Origin: an uncultured Lachnospiraceae bacterium | GTDB taxonomy: Bacteria; Bacillota; Clostridia; Lachnospirales; Lachnospiraceae | DNA: 64,000 nucleotides | Reading direction: 5' to 3' | NCBI GenBank assembly: GCA_947588995.1 | Contig: CANPZI010000001.1 | Location: 124,001-188,000, forward strand | Shown: positions 17,181-26,004 of the stretch, in pieces | Numbering within the stretch: the first letter of the stretch is position 1 | Layout: each line of letters begins with the position of its first letter | The notes under the pieces: model-generated | What the model was told of the DNA's origin: nothing | The model's input: only the letters and a program-made list of their open reading frames with translations | Database searches by the model: none | Position numbers and translations under genes: made by a program

Positions 17181-18716
17181 CTAGAAGCCCTGATAAATAA
17201 ATTCTCCGGCACTGTACCCCGGTCCATAACAGCCGAGAAGAATCACGGCGAATACCAGCGCGTACCAGACGAGCCAGCGGGCCGGCAGCGGCATTCCGGC
17301 TATCCGCTCCCGCACCGGTTTTTGCTGCTGCAGAAGAGATACCGCCCACAAAAGCAGCAGCGAGAAGCCCGCGACGGCAAGTTCCTCCCCCTCCAGCCCC
17401 AGCGACAGCAGCGAACCGTCCCACAACACGGACGGATTCCATACCGAAACCGCCCCGCCTAACATGGCGAAAGCGTCTCCCAGAGAAGCGGCACGGAAGA
17501 ACAGATCGCCGATACATACGAGAAAAAAGGTCCTGACGATGCGCACGACGCCCACCACACGGCCTTTCGCATCGATGCGGCACCTCTCCATGATACGTGC
17601 ACAGGGCTGCTCCAGCAATTCCTCCATCACAATATAAAACCAGTGCAGCAGGCCTGAGCCGATGACGAACTTCCAATCTCCCCCATGCCAGATGCCCACC
17701 GTCAGCCACAGGATAAACATCGCCGCGAAAGTGGCATACTGCTTGCCCCGCTTCTTGCCGAACTTCTGCCGCCATCTCTGATTCAGATTGGTAAAAAAGC
17801 GGGTCCGCAGCAGAGGATAGAACACATACTCTTTCATCCACACGCCCAGTGTAATATGCCATCTGCGCCAGTACTCCGAGATGCTCTTCGCCAAAAAAGG
17901 CGTCTGAAAGTTCTCCGGCAGCATAATCCCCAGGCTCTCGGACATGCCCAGCACGATATCCATACATCCTGAAAAGTCCGTGTAAAGCTGAAACGCATAA
18001 CAGACCGTCGCGAACCATATATATGCGCCCGGATATCCCGCATAGTCTCCATACACCGTATCCACCAGCACGCCCAGGCGCTCCGCGATCACCAGCTTCT
18101 TAAAAAGGCCCCAGGCCATGCGCTGCAGCCCCCTCGTCACCAGGCGGTAGTCAAACGCATGCGGCGAAAAGAACTGTTCGCCGTGCTCCCTGTACTTCAG
18201 AATAGGCCCGGAGATAACCGCCGGAAAATACATGCCGTAGAGCATCAGGCGAAGATAATGCCGCTGCGGCCCGGCAATGCCATAGTACACGTCGATCACG
18301 TATCCCAGCAGCGAGAACGTATAGAAAGATACGCCCAGCGGGATCAAAAAATCCACGCCCTCGATGAGCGTCCGCTCACTGCCAAACAGACGCGCGATAC
18401 CGTCTATCGTGTAAATGCCAAAATTCACATACTTCAGCACGGCCAGAATACCGACATTGATCAGGATCGTCACAAGCAGGATGGCCCTGCGGCGAGCGGC
18501 CTGCTCCGCCGGCACCGCGCCGAGCAGCCTGCCCCCCGCGTAGCAGACGCTGACCGATACGATGGGATACAGAATCAGAATGCCGTTGCCGCTAAGCAGA
18601 TAGTAGGCAACACTGCCAAGAAGCAGAAGCGCCCACTGAAACCTGTGCGGAATCAGATAATACAGTATCAGGAGTGCCGCAAAAAAGCACAAAAAATAAA
18701 AAGAGGTAATACCCAT
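17181..18716 (-). CDS. MBOAT O-acyltransferase (AlgI/DltB-like)
   Basis: 511 residues from the ATG at 18716, with AGGTG eight bases upstream; this removes an unlikely 29-residue extension. Hallmarks are LIPHRFQW near the N-terminus, EYWRRWHITLGVWMKEYVF (about 281-299) and GIWHGGDWKF with the conserved His344. AlgI-like proteins carry acyl groups, usually acetyl, through the membrane to glycans, with an SGNH partner. The only SGNH gene nearby is divergent (20312), beyond a second MBOAT, so partner choice is uncertain. It heads a run with a GT2 and a DUF6020-like gene. Confidence 0.92.
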   Translation of the reverse strand: MGITSFYFLCFFAALLILYYLIPHRFQWALLLLGSVAYYLLSGNGILILYPIVSVSVCYAGGRLLGAVPAEQAARRRAILLVTILINVGILAVLKYVNFGIYTIDGIARLFGSERTLIEGVDFLIPLGVSFYTFSLLGYVIDVYYGIAGPQRHYLRLMLYGMYFPAVISGPILKYREHGEQFFSPHAFDYRLVTRGLQRMAWGLFKKLVIAERLGVLVDTVYGDYAGYPGAYIWFATVCYAFQLYTDFSGCMDIVLGMSESLGIMLPENFQTPFLAKSISEYWRRWHITLGVWMKEYVFYPLLRTRFFTNLNQRWRQKFGKKRGKQYATFAAMFILWLTVGIWHGGDWKFVIGSGLLHWFYIVMEELLEQPCARIMERCRIDAKGRVVGVVRIVRTFFLVCIGDLFFRAASLGDAFAMLGGAVSVWNPSVLWDGSLLSLGLEGEELAVAGFSLLLLWAVSLLQQQKPVRERIAGMPLPARWLVWYALVFAVILLGCYGPGYSAGEFIYQGF

Positions 18717-18787
18717 ATCTTTCTCACCTGTATCCAGTATATCATGAATTCCATCCAAAAAAAACTGTTTTTGCGCGATGCCGTCAT

Positions 18788-18816
18788 TTGCATATTTGTC
18801 CAAAATAGAGTAAAAT
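18788..18816 (+). promoter_or_regulatory. Promoter of the plus-strand MBOAT gene
   Basis: TTGCAT (18788-18793), a 17-base spacer and TAAAAT (18811-18816) lie just before the AGAGGAG site of the ATG at 18847, giving a leader of only about 25 bases. Confidence 0.65.
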
Positions 18817-18829
18817 GCCTATAGCATTT
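18813..18829 (+). promoter_or_regulatory. Inverted repeat overlapping the -10 and start site
   Basis: AAATGC-CTATA-GCATTT is a perfect six-base inverted repeat that covers the -10 end and the likely transcription start, directly before the ribosome site. It could be a small operator or an mRNA hairpin; no protein is known to bind it. Confidence 0.4.
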
Positions 18830-18846
18830 CAGAGAGGAGAAATTCC

Positions 18847-20292
18847 ATGCTGTTTAACTCGCTGTCTTTCGGTATATTTATCACCGCCGTATTTCTGCTG
18901 TACTGTCTGGTGCCGCACAGATACCGATGGTGTTTTCTGCTTATCGCAAGCTATGTGTTCTACATGAATCTCCACGCGGGGTACTGTATTTTACTTCTTA
19001 CGGCTACCATCCTGACTTACGTGCTGGCGCTGCGCCTGGAGAAAGCGTCCACGACCGGCGCAAAAAAACTCTGCCTTCTGGGCGGCATACTGCCTCTGCT
19101 GCTGATCCTGCTCTTCTACAAGACCGCAGCCCCCCTGATCGACCGGCTGAATCTGCTGATCGACGCGGGACGCCTGCATCTGCAGCCGATCACGCTGAAG
19201 ATTCTGCTGCCTGCCGGCATCTCTTTTTATTTTTTCCAGTCGATGGGCTATCTGATCGACGTCTACCGCGGCCGCATCCGCGCGGAACGCCACTTCGGCT
19301 ATTATGCGCTCTTCGTATCGTTCTTCCCGCAGCTTCTGGCCGGCCCTATCGGGCGGGCCGACAGTCTGCTGCCGCAATACAAAAAGGAACGTCCTTTTGC
19401 TTACGAGGACGTCACCTACGGCCTCAAACTGATGACATGGGGCTACTTCAAGAAACTGGTGATTGCCGACGTGCTCGCCGGCATTGTCGACGCGGTCTAC
19501 AACAACGCCCAAATCTATGTGGGCCTTGTGTTTATCGTCGTCACACTCTTGTTCGCGATTGAGATCTACTGCGATTTCTCAGGCTACTCCGATATCGCCA
19601 TAGGCTGCGCGAGACTGTTCGGGATCCGGCTGATGACCAACTTCAAGAGCCCGTACTTTTCTTTCTCCATCAGGGAATTCTGGAGCCGCTGGCATATCTC
19701 CCTCTCCACCTGGTTCCGGGACTATGTCTATATTCCTCTCGGCGGCAACAGAGTCCCCAAGTGGCGGCACTGTCTGAATCTGCTCATCACTTTCCTGGTG
19801 AGCGGCTTCTGGCACGGCAGCAGCCTGACTTACATCGTATGGGGAGGTCTGCACGGCCTCCTGCAGATCGCGGAAACCCTGCTCTTCCCCTGGAAGAGGG
19901 ACGGCGTGGAAGTCAGCCGCCGCAGACACTGGTGGCAGCTTCCCGTCACTTTCCTCCTGCTCTGTTTCACCTGGATCTTTTTCCGCGCAAACAGCATACA
20001 GGACGCGCTCTGGATCATCTCCCGGCTCTTCTGGGACGCCTCCCGGCCCCTCAACTATCTGCAGACCTGCATCCAGTGCCTCGGCGTCTCGGCATCCACG
20101 GCTCTCGGCATAGGCCTGTCCGTCGCTGTGCTGACGGCCTACGATCTGACCGCGTTAAAGACAGATCCGATCGAAGCGCTGTCCCGGCGGAAATTTTTTG
20201 TCAGATGGCCCGTATATATATGTTTTCTCGTGGTGATTGCGCTGTTTGCCCCTAAGGGTATAGCGACGGAATTTATCTATTTCCAATTTTAA
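18847..20292 (+). CDS. MBOAT O-acyltransferase (AlgI-like), SGNH-paired
   Basis: 481 residues starting MLFNSLSFG, the usual AlgI start, with AGAGGAG upstream. It shows LVPHRYRW (21-28), YFKKLVIADVL (200-210), RWHISLSTWFRDYVYIPLGG (281-300) and GFWHGSS with the conserved His323. About a dozen membrane segments are expected. It supplies activated acyl groups across the membrane for O-acylation of a surface glycan. The SGNH-like gene 19 bases downstream is the expected partner, so the pair looks like a complete O-acetylation unit. It shares only family-level similarity with the divergent MBOAT at 17181-18716, so the two probably act on different targets. Confidence 0.95.
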   Translation: MLFNSLSFGIFITAVFLLYCLVPHRYRWCFLLIASYVFYMNLHAGYCILLLTATILTYVLALRLEKASTTGAKKLCLLGGILPLLLILLFYKTAAPLIDRLNLLIDAGRLHLQPITLKILLPAGISFYFFQSMGYLIDVYRGRIRAERHFGYYALFVSFFPQLLAGPIGRADSLLPQYKKERPFAYEDVTYGLKLMTWGYFKKLVIADVLAGIVDAVYNNAQIYVGLVFIVVTLLFAIEIYCDFSGYSDIAIGCARLFGIRLMTNFKSPYFSFSIREFWSRWHISLSTWFRDYVYIPLGGNRVPKWRHCLNLLITFLVSGFWHGSSLTYIVWGGLHGLLQIAETLLFPWKRDGVEVSRRRHWWQLPVTFLLLCFTWIFFRANSIQDALWIISRLFWDASRPLNYLQTCIQCLGVSASTALGIGLSVAVLTAYDLTALKTDPIEALSRRKFFVRWPVYICFLVVIALFAPKGIATEFIYFQF

Positions 20293-20311
20293 CTGAAAGG
20301 AACTGCCCGCT

Positions 20312-21271
20312 ATGAAAAAAAGAAACGATGTCCTGCGCTTTATCCTGAAATGTATTTTCATTCCCGCCGCGGCGATTCTCATCATCCTGTGCCTGAACCG
20401 GCCCTACAGCAAAATCCATGAACAGCAGTACAGCGATCTCCTCAAATTCGGCATGCTCGGCACATGGTACGGGGAGATTCACATCGCCAACCTCGGCAGT
20501 TCCCACGGCGCCTACGATTTTCTCTACAATGAGGAGACGGTGCACGGCTACGTCGGCTTTAACTTTGCCAACACCAGCCAGAGTTACGACTACGATTACG
20601 CCATTCTGAAGACCTACAGCCAATATATGGAGCCGGACAGCGTCCTCTTTATCCCGGTATCCTATTTTTCTTACAACAACGAGGTCATAAACGAGACGGA
20701 GGCAGAGGCGCTGAAAGTCCGTTACTATCAGTTCCTGCCTCCCGAAAATATCCCAGACTACGACCCCTATGTGGATCTGGTGACCCACAAACTGTCGATC
20801 CTGTCGGCCGGGGAAGACATCCTCAAACTGTTTCCCAAGCTGCACACAGCCCTGACCGCCCAGGCCGCAGGAGACGGCGTGGACGAAGCGGTTTTTGCCG
20901 AATGGGCAAGCGCCCGCTACAGCAGACATTTTGACAACAAAGAGGAATACTTTCTTCCGGAACGGACACAGGAACTGTACGACATCATCGCATACTGCCA
21001 GGCGCACGAGATCACGCCCGTACTGATCACAACGCCCTTTTCAAAGCCTTATCTGGATCTGGTTTCCCCGGAATTCCTGGAGGAATTTCGGGCAGCCACA
21101 GAAAAGATTGCGTCCGATACGGGCGTCAGCTATTACGATTACTCCCACGACGAGCGGTTCTACGCGAATCTGGAGTATTTTTCGGACGCCGACCATCTCA
21201 ATGAGGAGGGCGCGTTATTCTTCATGAGCATTATCTGGGAGGAAGTGGCGGAACTGGGGCGATATCACTGA
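20312..21271 (+). CDS. SGNH-like (AlgJ/AlgX/DltD-type) O-acylation partner
   Basis: 319 residues: a membrane helix at about 11-29, then an extracytoplasmic domain. LGSSHGAYD at 61-69 carries the Ser of block I, and DADHLNEEGA near the C-terminus carries the catalytic Asp and His. This arrangement follows AlgJ/AlgX/DltD-like proteins, which accept an acyl group passed by an MBOAT and place it on a glycan. It follows the MBOAT stop by 19 bases with AAAGGA before the ATG. Its end overlaps the convergent ChbG-like gene by seven bases. The glycan acceptor is unknown. Confidence 0.85.
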   Translation: MKKRNDVLRFILKCIFIPAAAILIILCLNRPYSKIHEQQYSDLLKFGMLGTWYGEIHIANLGSSHGAYDFLYNEETVHGYVGFNFANTSQSYDYDYAILKTYSQYMEPDSVLFIPVSYFSYNNEVINETEAEALKVRYYQFLPPENIPDYDPYVDLVTHKLSILSAGEDILKLFPKLHTALTAQAAGDGVDEAVFAEWASARYSRHFDNKEEYFLPERTQELYDIIAYCQAHEITPVLITTPFSKPYLDLVSPEFLEEFRAATEKIASDTGVSYYDYSHDERFYANLEYFSDADHLNEEGALFFMSIIWEEVAELGRYH

Positions 21272-22203
21272 GCGATATCTCTCATGCGCGCCACGGCCTC
21301 CCGCTCCGTACGGCGGTCGCCCTGCAGATAAAAATCCGCCGCGGCCTCCTGACCGATCTCGTCCGTTGCTTCCCCGGGCAGCATCCCGCCCGGATGAAAC
21401 AGGATCTCAAGCACTCTTCCGTCTTTCTCTGCTTTCGCCGCCATCTTCGGATACAGCCGCTCTATCCTGTCGAAATCCATGCGCCCGCTCATGACGAGCC
21501 CCCACAGATACATCGGCGCCAGCCCATGTGCAGCCAGATACCGGTCGACCCTGTGAGAGTAGAACGCCAGGATCCGGTTCTTGACAAAATTGACCGGCCG
21601 ATAAGTCCGCCACAGAGCGGTTTCCGACACAAAAGGCCGCAAAAGCTCCCGGGAATTGCGAATATATTCCACTTCCATTTTTTCTTCCGCAATCGCTTCC
21701 GTCAGCGCCTCCCAGACGACGGGAATCATGTGCGCGTGCTGATGGGAGTCAATCCTTAAGCCGCGCTGCGAACAGGGGATCCCATTCTCTCTGGCGATGT
21801 CCAGCGCACGCCCGACCGCCTCTTTCACTGTCCTGATCTGCGCCTTGATCTCCGCTTTCAGCTGCCGCTTTGCCTCACGCCGTTTCCAGGGCAGATAGGA
21901 GAGAAGAAATACACCGCCCCAGGAAAGCCCCATCAAGGCACTCCCCTCGCTGACCAGAAACGGCACGTTCTCCGCTCCTGCCAGACTGTGTCCTTCCACA
22001 AAGTCAAGATGCACGGACATTCCCGGCAGAAACGGAAATTCCGGAATCGCCGCATACAGCATCTCCATGCACTCCCGAAAACATGACATGTTCGGCACGA
22101 TGCTGATACTGTCGAGTTCTCCTTGTCTCATGCAGTCAAGCATGTCCTCAGACGTGTGAGTGGTCAGCGCATAATCGTCCGCGTGAATATCGGTCTGTAA
22201 CAT
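21265..22203 (-). CDS. ChbG/YdjC-family carbohydrate deacetylase
   Basis: The start is set at 22203 because HADDYAL, the family's metal-binding opening, follows at residues 7-13. The ribosome site is modest and longer in-frame starts lie inside the upstream gene. About 312 residues. SVHLDFVEG and RIDSHQHAHMIP supply further metal-binding His residues; PVNFVKNR and LFHPGG near the end complete the YdjC-like barrel. These enzymes remove N-acetyl groups from amino sugars. It closes the UDP-glucuronate operon and converges on the SGNH gene. Whether it acts on a sugar nucleotide, a lipid-linked sugar or a breakdown product is open. Confidence 0.88.
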   Translation of the reverse strand: MLQTDIHADDYALTTHTSEDMLDCMRQGELDSISIVPNMSCFRECMEMLYAAIPEFPFLPGMSVHLDFVEGHSLAGAENVPFLVSEGSALMGLSWGGVFLLSYLPWKRREAKRQLKAEIKAQIRTVKEAVGRALDIARENGIPCSQRGLRIDSHQHAHMIPVVWEALTEAIAEEKMEVEYIRNSRELLRPFVSETALWRTYRPVNFVKNRILAFYSHRVDRYLAAHGLAPMYLWGLVMSGRMDFDRIERLYPKMAAKAEKDGRVLEILFHPGGMLPGEATDEIGQEAAADFYLQGDRRTEREAVARMRDIAQ

Positions 22204-22237
22204 ATCCCTGTCCAACCCTTTCTTTCCCGGTCCGCCT

Positions 22238-23944
22238 CTACCCGGCAGCATCCGGGAGATAGCGGAAGCCATCCTCAAAGCCGTCGCCCCGCAGCCCCAG
22301 ATGACGGAACTGACCGCCCTGCGGTGTGGAGGGAAAAGCATAGTATCCGCCGAGATCTCCCTCGTCCGGCATCCACACGGACAGCTCTTCCTGTCCTCTG
22401 ATCGGATATGCCGTCTGCGGCCATGCGGGATACATCGCCTGTACGATCAGGTGGACCGGCTCCAAATTGTCGAATCCCCCTCCCGGCAGATCCCAGCCAT
22501 ATGCCGCACACTGGAGCAGTACCGCCAGCAGCATACCGGCGCTCACTGCAGCATACAGTCTGTGCCTCTTTATCTGACCGCCGGCATTTCCCGCCGCGGC
22601 GGCAATAACAATGAACAGCCAGGCTATCCCATAGCGCAGAAGCGGCGCGGCCGCCAGCCAGAAGAACAGACAGAGCAGAATCGTCGTGACAAACACCGTC
22701 TCGCGGAATCTTTTGGCCCGGATATAACGCCACAGCCGCACCAGCAGCACACACGCGCAGACGGCGCCGACCAGAACCAGGATCCGGTTTCCCACACTCT
22801 GCCCACAAAACCAGTGCGGAATCCATCGAAACACCGGCGCGGCATAATAATCCTCCAGATTATTGTAGCCGCGCCCGAAAGCCCTGATCCACAAACTGTC
22901 TTCCACCGCCACATCCGGGTCCATCTTCCAATCCACAGGAAACAGATCCAGCTGCGCATAAGGATAAACCAGATAGCCCGAAATAATCACATTGCGAATC
23001 AGATAGGGAAGCACGATCAAAAGCCCACCCACTACATTTTTCCAAATTTCCCGACCCCGGCGCTCCCGGATCAGGCAATACAGCGGCCAGAGTGTCAGCA
23101 TCACAAACGGCGCCACGGACAGCTTGACCGTCAGGGCATAAAAAGAGAGAAGACAGATGCAGCACCACGGTTCGATATCCGTGATTCCCGCCTCCGTGAA
23201 TTCACACCACTTTGTACAGACATACAGCACCAGAAGCATCGCCCAGATATCGGTACACGGGGAGGAGATATCCCATCTCACCGTCGCAATATAGAGAAGC
23301 GTGGCGCATTTCAGCCAATCAGACGTTCTCCATGCCCCCTCCCTGCTGCGCACGCGCACAGTCGTCACAGCATAGACCGCCATCAGGGCGCAGCAGAATC
23401 CGTTGACCGTGTGGAGCGACCTTCCCACGAGCCACTGCAGGCTGAAGAGCGCCTGCAGACACATAAACGCGCTGTTATAAGCAAAGCGCATATGCAGATT
23501 GCCCAGCCCCGGCACCACGCCGTACTCCTCAATCCATCGGATTGCCTGCGCATGGTACAGCCCCGTATCGTAGTGTCCCGGTCCCCGAAGCGTCCACAGC
23601 GCAGTCGCCAGCACAAACACCGCCGCCACGGCCACGCGGCATCTGCCGACTCCCGCAATACCAGGACGCCGTATGTGCTCGTGCCGGCGCAGACACCTAA
23701 AAACATACAGCGCCGCTATGAGGATACCTGCCGCGCCCAGCAGGACACAGGCTATCCCCGCAACCTTATAGAAGAGACTGAAAAATTCCGCATAGACAGT
23801 CACAACCACGATACCGGCTGCCATACAGATATCCGGCGTCCGCAGCGCGTCTGCCTTGCCGCGATACAGCGCAGCCAGAGCCGCCCTGCCGAAAATATAG
23901 GAAGCGACACCAATCACCAGCCAACTAAAAAGTACCTGTAACAT
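22238..23944 (-). CDS. Polytopic membrane protein, LIC_10190-like family
   Basis: 568 residues with about twelve hydrophobic segments. GHYDTGLYHAQAIRWIEEYG (about 127-146) followed by LHMRFAYNSAFM recalls the family annotated as LIC_10190 membrane proteins, which look like GT-C transferases with an Asp in the first outer loop. The C-terminal part is soluble. It starts two bases after the GtrB-like gene, suggesting that it uses the polyprenyl-phosphate sugar made by that enzyme. The family name is from memory and the function is not established. Confidence 0.65.
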   Translation of the reverse strand: MLQVLFSWLVIGVASYIFGRAALAALYRGKADALRTPDICMAAGIVVVTVYAEFFSLFYKVAGIACVLLGAAGILIAALYVFRCLRRHEHIRRPGIAGVGRCRVAVAAVFVLATALWTLRGPGHYDTGLYHAQAIRWIEEYGVVPGLGNLHMRFAYNSAFMCLQALFSLQWLVGRSLHTVNGFCCALMAVYAVTTVRVRSREGAWRTSDWLKCATLLYIATVRWDISSPCTDIWAMLLVLYVCTKWCEFTEAGITDIEPWCCICLLSFYALTVKLSVAPFVMLTLWPLYCLIRERRGREIWKNVVGGLLIVLPYLIRNVIISGYLVYPYAQLDLFPVDWKMDPDVAVEDSLWIRAFGRGYNNLEDYYAAPVFRWIPHWFCGQSVGNRILVLVGAVCACVLLVRLWRYIRAKRFRETVFVTTILLCLFFWLAAAPLLRYGIAWLFIVIAAAAGNAGGQIKRHRLYAAVSAGMLLAVLLQCAAYGWDLPGGGFDNLEPVHLIVQAMYPAWPQTAYPIRGQEELSVWMPDEGDLGGYYAFPSTPQGGQFRHLGLRGDGFEDGFRYLPDAAG

Positions 23945-23946
23945 AT

Positions 23947-24942
23947 CTACTGATCCTCCGCTCTCTCATCCTGCCAGACAATGCTGTCAATGATATAGCG
24001 GGGCCTGTGCTTCGTTTCCATGTAAATCTTGCCCACATATTCTCCGAGTATCCCCAGCGAGAGAAGCGTGATACCCCCGATCAGCAGCGACACGATCATG
24101 GTCGTCGTGTAGCCCGGCACATTGTTTCCTTTCGCCCAATCCACCAGACTGAGGACGCTCATGACAAAGCTGAACACAAAGACGATAAAACCGAGTGCGC
24201 TGATCATCCGCAGAGGCCGGACGCTCATGGAAGTGATTCCATCCAGCGCCAGGGTCATCATCTTGCTCAGCGTGTACTTGGAATGTCCTGCCTCCCTGGC
24301 TTTTACGTCGAAGTAGACCACGTCGGACGCAAACCCCATCGTCGGGATCAGGCCTCGCAGAAACAGGTTTGTCTCCTTGTATTCCGCCAGCGCGTCGAGC
24401 GCCTTTTGGGACATCAGACGATAGTCCGCGTGGTTGGTGATTACCTTGCTGCCCAGCAGGTGCATCAGCTTATAATAGAGCGTCGCGGTTCCTTTCTTGA
24501 AAGCGCCGTCTGAGTGTCTGTCGTTGCGCACACCGTACACCACCTCGCACCCGTTTTGGTAACATTCCAGAAATCTGTCCAGCGCCTCGATATCCTGCTG
24601 TAAGTCCGCGTCGATCGTCACCACCGCGTCGGCGTACTGCCTGGCCGTCATCATCCCCGCCAGGATCGCGCTCTGATGCCCGTAATTGCCCGCCAGACTG
24701 ACCACGGAAAACAGCCTGTCCCGCGACGCGATCCGGTGTAACAGTGCCAGCGTGCTGTCCCCGCTGCCGTCGTTGACAAACATGACCTTGCTGCCCCCGG
24801 CGATCTTATTCTCTTTCACCAGCCGCCGTATCTTCCCGCCCAGCACCTCTGCCGATCTCTCTATGACTTCTTCCTCGTTATAGCAGGGTACTACCAGATA
24901 CAGCACCGGTATCTCCCGCACGTTCCTTTCCGTTCCGCTCAT
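23947..24942 (-). CDS. GtrB/ArnC-like GT2, polyprenyl-phosphate sugar synthase
   Basis: About 331 residues from the ATG at 24942; a GTG at 24954 is the alternative start. YLVVPCYNEEEVIERS opens the GT-A domain, and TIDADLQQDIE holds the DxD motif. Two C-terminal membrane helices (about 232-300) are separated by a short loop, ending in the typical LGILGEYVGKIYMETKHRPRY. This is the classic layout of bactoprenol glucosyl transferase GtrB, with N-glycosylation-independent roles in side-chain modification. It sits between the UDP-glucuronate 4-epimerase gene and a GT-C-like gene two bases downstream. GtrA is not adjacent; the only clear copy is at 6631-7140. Confidence 0.93.
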   Translation of the reverse strand: MSGTERNVREIPVLYLVVPCYNEEEVIERSAEVLGGKIRRLVKENKIAGGSKVMFVNDGSGDSTLALLHRIASRDRLFSVVSLAGNYGHQSAILAGMMTARQYADAVVTIDADLQQDIEALDRFLECYQNGCEVVYGVRNDRHSDGAFKKGTATLYYKLMHLLGSKVITNHADYRLMSQKALDALAEYKETNLFLRGLIPTMGFASDVVYFDVKAREAGHSKYTLSKMMTLALDGITSMSVRPLRMISALGFIVFVFSFVMSVLSLVDWAKGNNVPGYTTTMIVSLLIGGITLLSLGILGEYVGKIYMETKHRPRYIIDSIVWQDERAEDQ

Positions 24943-24993
24943 ACGCCATCGCACCTCTCTGTTCTTTTGTCCCTGAACATGCGCTGCTTTTGC

Positions 24994-25989
24994 CTAGACC
25001 CTGTAATACTCCCGATACCACGCGACGAATCGGGAAAGTCCTTCCTCAATCGAGGTGTCCGGCTTGAAGTCGTAATCCCGCGTCAGATCCGTGACATCCG
25101 CATAGGTTCGGTACACATCCCCCGGCTGCATCGGCAGAAACTCTTTGACCGCTTTTTTCCCGAGACACCTCTCCAGCGTCTCGATATAATCCATCAGCTT
25201 CTCAGGCTTATTGTTGCCGATATTGTACAGCTTATAGCGCACACCCTTAGCGTTCTGCGCAGGCGGATTACAGAGAATATTCTCCACACCGCGCACGATG
25301 TCGTCAATGTAGGTGAAATCCCTGTACATATCACCGTGATTGTAGATCTGAATCGGCTCTCCCGCCATGATCTTCTGCGTAAACTTATAGTAGGCCATAT
25401 CCGGCCTGCCGTACGGTCCGTATACGGTGAAGAAGCGCAGCCCCGTCACGGGAATCCGGTACAGCTTGCTGTACGCATGGGCCATGAGCTCGTTGGACTT
25501 CTTCGTCGCCGCATAGAGGCTCACCGGCTCGTCCACTTGATCTGTCGTGGCAAACGGCACTTTCTCGTTGCCGCCGTACACGGAACTGGACGAGGCATAG
25601 ACGAGATGCTCCACGCCGAAATGACGGCACGCTTCCAGGATATGAAAAAAGCCGACGACATTGGACTGTATATAGGCGTCCGGATTGTCGATGCTGTAGC
25701 GCACGCCGGCCTGCGCGCCGAGATTCACCGCCACCTGCGGCTCATAGGTACGAAACAGCGCGAACACGCTGTCCTTATCGCTCAGGTCGCCTTTTACAAA
25801 AGTATACTTCTCATACGGCTTCAAGAGCGCCAGTCTGTCCTCTTTCAGGCGCACATCATAGTAATCATTCAGATTGTCAAAGCCGACGACTCTGGCTCCC
25901 TGCTCCAACAGACTCTTCGACAGGTGAAAACCGATGAAGCCTGCTCCTCCCGTCACGAGATAAGTCTTGTCAACATTTAGTGGATTCAT
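24994..25989 (-). CDS. UDP-glucuronate 4-epimerase-like SDR
   Basis: 331 residues of an extended short-chain dehydrogenase/epimerase. GGAGFIG at 14-20 binds NAD, LGAQAGVRYSI at 90-100 is typical of UDP-glucuronate 4-epimerases, and the catalytic pair is Tyr159/Lys163 in YAATK. MQPGDVYRTYAD near the end is also characteristic. It would interconvert UDP-GlcA and UDP-GalA. The adjacent upstream gene is UDP-glucose dehydrogenase, the source of UDP-GlcA, 15 bases away, which strongly supports this pathway. GGAGGAG precedes the ATG. A related specificity (UDP-GlcNAcA) is possible. Confidence 0.9.
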   Translation of the reverse strand: MNPLNVDKTYLVTGGAGFIGFHLSKSLLEQGARVVGFDNLNDYYDVRLKEDRLALLKPYEKYTFVKGDLSDKDSVFALFRTYEPQVAVNLGAQAGVRYSIDNPDAYIQSNVVGFFHILEACRHFGVEHLVYASSSSVYGGNEKVPFATTDQVDEPVSLYAATKKSNELMAHAYSKLYRIPVTGLRFFTVYGPYGRPDMAYYKFTQKIMAGEPIQIYNHGDMYRDFTYIDDIVRGVENILCNPPAQNAKGVRYKLYNIGNNKPEKLMDYIETLERCLGKKAVKEFLPMQPGDVYRTYADVTDLTRDYDFKPDTSIEEGLSRFVAWYREYYRV

Positions 25990-26004
25990 ATCTCCTCCCG
26001 GTTT

